DNA of 15,798 nt from Flavobacteriales bacterium UBA1112 (GTDB taxonomy: Bacteria; Bacteroidota; Bacteroidia; Flavobacteriales_D; Sanyastnellaceae), in NCBI GenBank assembly GCA_002313415.1, contig DCBH01000111.1, positions 5,718 through 21,515 on the forward strand, written 5' to 3'. The position numbers and the translations under genes are program-made. The notes beneath the pieces are model-generated. The model was not told the DNA's origin, made no database searches, and was given only the letters and a program-made list of their open reading frames with translations. This document shows, in pieces, positions 15,201 to 15,798 of the stretch. How positions within the stretch are numbered: the stretch's first letter is position 1; every line of letters begins with the position of its first letter.

Positions 15201-15798
15201 CGACGTAGGGTATAACATCCCGCGGGAACACCATTCTCACTGTTGTGGCTCACCAACGAATCTTCTGCTGCGTCAAAAGTGACGTCAATGTTGGCGTCAC
15301 AGTTGTCACCTAAGTCAATGGTGCCAAACATCTGCTGAGGGTTAGAACTGTACTCCGTGCAGTCCACATCAGGTGTGCTTGCAAACCCGTTGGGGGCAGT
15401 GTCGTCGATCAAAGAGATGATCTGATCTTGTGACGTAGAGTTGCCACATTGGTCAGTCACCGTCCACGTCCGTGTTACAGTGCTGCTGCCGGGGTACTCA
15501 GTGATGCTTCCTCCGCCATCAATTGCTTCCACCACTTCTCCGCAGTCCAATACGCGGACGTCGGCGTAGGTGATGGTCAAGTTTTGGTCGAAGCATGCGT
15601 CACAATTGTCAGCGGCTTCAGGCTCTCCACCGGTAGCAGAGACCACAAAGTTTGCAGAACAACCGCTGTCCAGTGAGATGGTAACATCTGCGGGGAACGA
15701 TGTAAAGAATGGGTTTCCATTGTCGTACATCACCACAGTCTGTTCAAAGTCTGTGGAGTTTCCGCAGTCATCAGTCGCTGTCCATGTACGAATCCAAG
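12227..15798 (-). CDS. very long secreted HYR-repeat surface protein with type IX sorting domain (N-terminus beyond right edge)
   Basis: This is the C-terminal 1189 residues of a larger protein; the frame is open to the window end, so the GTG at 15736 is not the start. It consists of HYR/Ig-like modules, each with the strand T-x-T-x-T-D-x-C-G-N followed by Q-x-I-x-V-x-D-x-x-x-P; eight are clear and a ninth is degenerate. Two segments do not fit the module and look like inserted domains (13916-14284 and 12635-13351). An acidic linker leads to the C-terminal Por/type IX sorting domain (LYPNPAS ... GMYQVRVSS ... KKLLVIE), which directs export across the outer membrane. Such proteins are usually surface-attached or released adhesins; the ligand is unknown. 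Its own terminator follows. Confidence 0.93.
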   Translation of the reverse strand, partial: WIRTWTATDDCGNSTDFEQTVVMYDNGNPFFTSFPADVTISLDSGCSANFVVSATGGEPEAADNCDACFDQNLTITYADVRVLDCGEVVEAIDGGGSITEYPGSSTVTRTWTVTDQCGNSTSQDQIISLIDDTAPNGFASTPDVDCTEYSSNPQQMFGTIDLGDNCDANIDVTFDAAEDSLVSHNSENGVPAGCYTLRRTFTLTDDCGNASTVMQTINVVDNTPPVYQGPGQISIPAEEYDVEGAYPPDVVWAYSTDSEWESFPIGYIDDCSPLFSCTAMDLPLSGGCADQPHPEYPMTESATWLRVLTITDLCGNTSTAEVIINLIDDDAPVFDFVPADYTVACVEDTVMLHPEYSDLVDENLLLEYEEVMDMTCPNQFTLTRTWTITDNCDNETEATQVITVQDDIAPAFTFVPEDYTVECYGDIMTEMATASDNCTSGASVAYIDSETQDASCPGNWEVLRTFIATDACGNSTSVVQTITVLDTTAPEITCSEDRTVECSLIESVGQNEIVAPLAAITQNNVFGTYPSFNPNRFTGTFVYVSAGLVDALPGLFEAGDKIGLTRINGQSVQRTITSVTGVANQPSTRRVNFGGALVSNNNNPNYNLGVSENSDIALIELTPVQADNCGIMSLEESIETAADCNPTYTVTRTYTTMDTGCNTTSCTQTIHVVDTTNPVISAQAQDVSYECTGHDYEASNSELLDDWLTNNGGATATDNCGAITWSHDYEVGDLSDDCGSTGSVEVIFTATDDCGNSSTTAATYTIVDTEVPMLAGTPTNNNGSLSVPYDSYCGEVTVPAIADVSATDVCSSAAVCDSAANADANAGIAEVLGGDILGADGHLDLLTSVTTSGVNNPFVTGGEHTIGGISTPATLLDGETCDNNANQHGMRMFNFEGGEYYITEAGFMTKNHIDGTATISMTVSNDLGAFDVEATFGTLLNWEEWCETPGLESYKSDCGLGDHMTWDYAILLDGSITGVAGTAFEGTALSMSHQPANEYFGFQFGVGANNKNANYGFSGWYYYSGALVINGEESSAMGSGDLFGDLDFLQPWATTFLFCAVDECGNDVTYTYSFTSTGELQDPLLEGGVEGEQDTEPAPVKDLIEITTLYPNPASTQAMLTVTVKEDVTAKVQIFTMDGSLVDHVFEGQMYEGWPTTLELNINNLESGMYQVRVSSKDFVTTKKLLVIE
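12230..12475 (-). other. type IX secretion (Por) C-terminal sorting domain
   Basis: The last 82 residues have the type A sorting-domain pattern: TLYPNPAS, alternating hydrophobic strands with KVQIFTMDGSLV, the LNINNLESGMYQVRV turn and the terminal KKLLVIE. It is preceded by an acidic, proline-containing linker. Substrates with this domain cross the outer membrane through the type IX system and the domain is normally removed. Confidence 0.92.
12635..13351 (-). other. non-HYR domain inserted in the last HYR module
   Basis: About 239 residues lie between ATDVCSSA and the closing strand FLFCAVDECGND. They include HGMRMFNFEGGEYYITEAGF, TATISMTVSND, a Trp-rich NWEEWCE, GDHMTWDYAILLDGS and FGFQFGVGANNKNANYG followed by SGWYYYSGAL. 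The composition suggests an all-beta sandwich. My impression is that similar segments occur near the C-terminus of other marine Bacteroidota HYR proteins, but I cannot name a family. Confidence 0.55.
13916..14284 (-). other. non-HYR segment inserted in an earlier HYR module
   Basis: About 123 residues separate the module opening TVECSLIES from its usual continuation ADNCG. They include FGTYPSFNPNRFTGTFVYVS, AGDKIGLTRINGQSVQRTIT, RRVNFGGALVSNNNNPNYN and SDIALIELTPV. The segment has no cysteine, unlike its neighbours. It looks beta-rich; no family is recognised. Confidence 0.5.

Larger units (their letters stand above)
12572..15798 (-). repeat. array of HYR (hyalin-type, Ig-like) modules
   Basis: The marker Cys of the D-x-C-G-N motif recurs every 78-107 residues in the regular part, but the intervals widen to about 189 and 310 residues where non-HYR segments are inserted. 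The sixth copy is irregular (MDTGCNTTSC). Copies are well diverged in DNA, arguing against recent expansion. The array continues beyond the right edge. Confidence 0.88.

Overview
The window looks like chromosomal DNA from a member of the Bacteroidota, probably a marine-type flavobacterium-like lineage. The evidence is a type IX secretion (Por) C-terminal sorting domain on a long HYR-repeat surface protein, lipoproteins carrying Cys-rich DCGG repeats, promoter-like boxes resembling the Bacteroidota TAnnTTTG -7 element, and a DnaG primase with a degenerate zinc site of a kind I associate with this phylum. By eye the base composition is near 50% G+C and even throughout. I see no insertion sequence, phage gene, integrase, CRISPR array or attachment site.

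Layout. (1) 1-3122, minus strand: a histidine kinase and an OmpR-type response regulator overlapping by 4 bp, then prs (PRPP synthetase) and the start of rplY (ribosomal protein L25/Ctc), which runs off the left edge. A perfect TATCTTTG box lies between the regulator and prs. (2) 3362-7120: dnaG on the plus strand and recJ on the minus strand, convergent with 27 bp between their stop codons. (3) 7190-9299, plus strand: a lipoprotein with six Cys-rich repeats, then a coiled-coil OmpA-family lipoprotein that ends at a strong bidirectional terminator. (4) 9371-9444, minus strand: tRNA-Gln(UUG), which shares that terminator. (5) 9497-10927, plus strand: an aldehyde dehydrogenase of the 2-amino/2-hydroxymuconate semialdehyde type. 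(6) 10960-15798, minus strand: two secreted proteins. One is an anchorless YadA-head-like protein with an EF-hand/dockerin-like segment. The other is the C-terminal 1189 residues of a very long HYR-repeat protein with a type IX sorting domain, whose N-terminus lies beyond the right edge. A T-tailed hairpin separates them.

How the genes relate. The left half is housekeeping: nucleotide precursor supply, translation, replication priming and single-strand exonuclease repair, plus one two-component system. The right half is mostly cell envelope and surface. The plus-strand lipoproteins probably face or tether the outer membrane, and the two minus-strand proteins are secreted, one by the type IX route.

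I found no convincing previously undescribed system. The points most worth a second look are the loss of three of four zinc ligands in DnaG, two non-HYR domains inserted into the HYR protein, the anchorless YadA-head protein with a higher-order repeat, and a recurrent TATCTT box upstream of five genes. No gene-free stretch exceeds 300 bp; the longest (3123-3361) holds only a candidate dnaG promoter.
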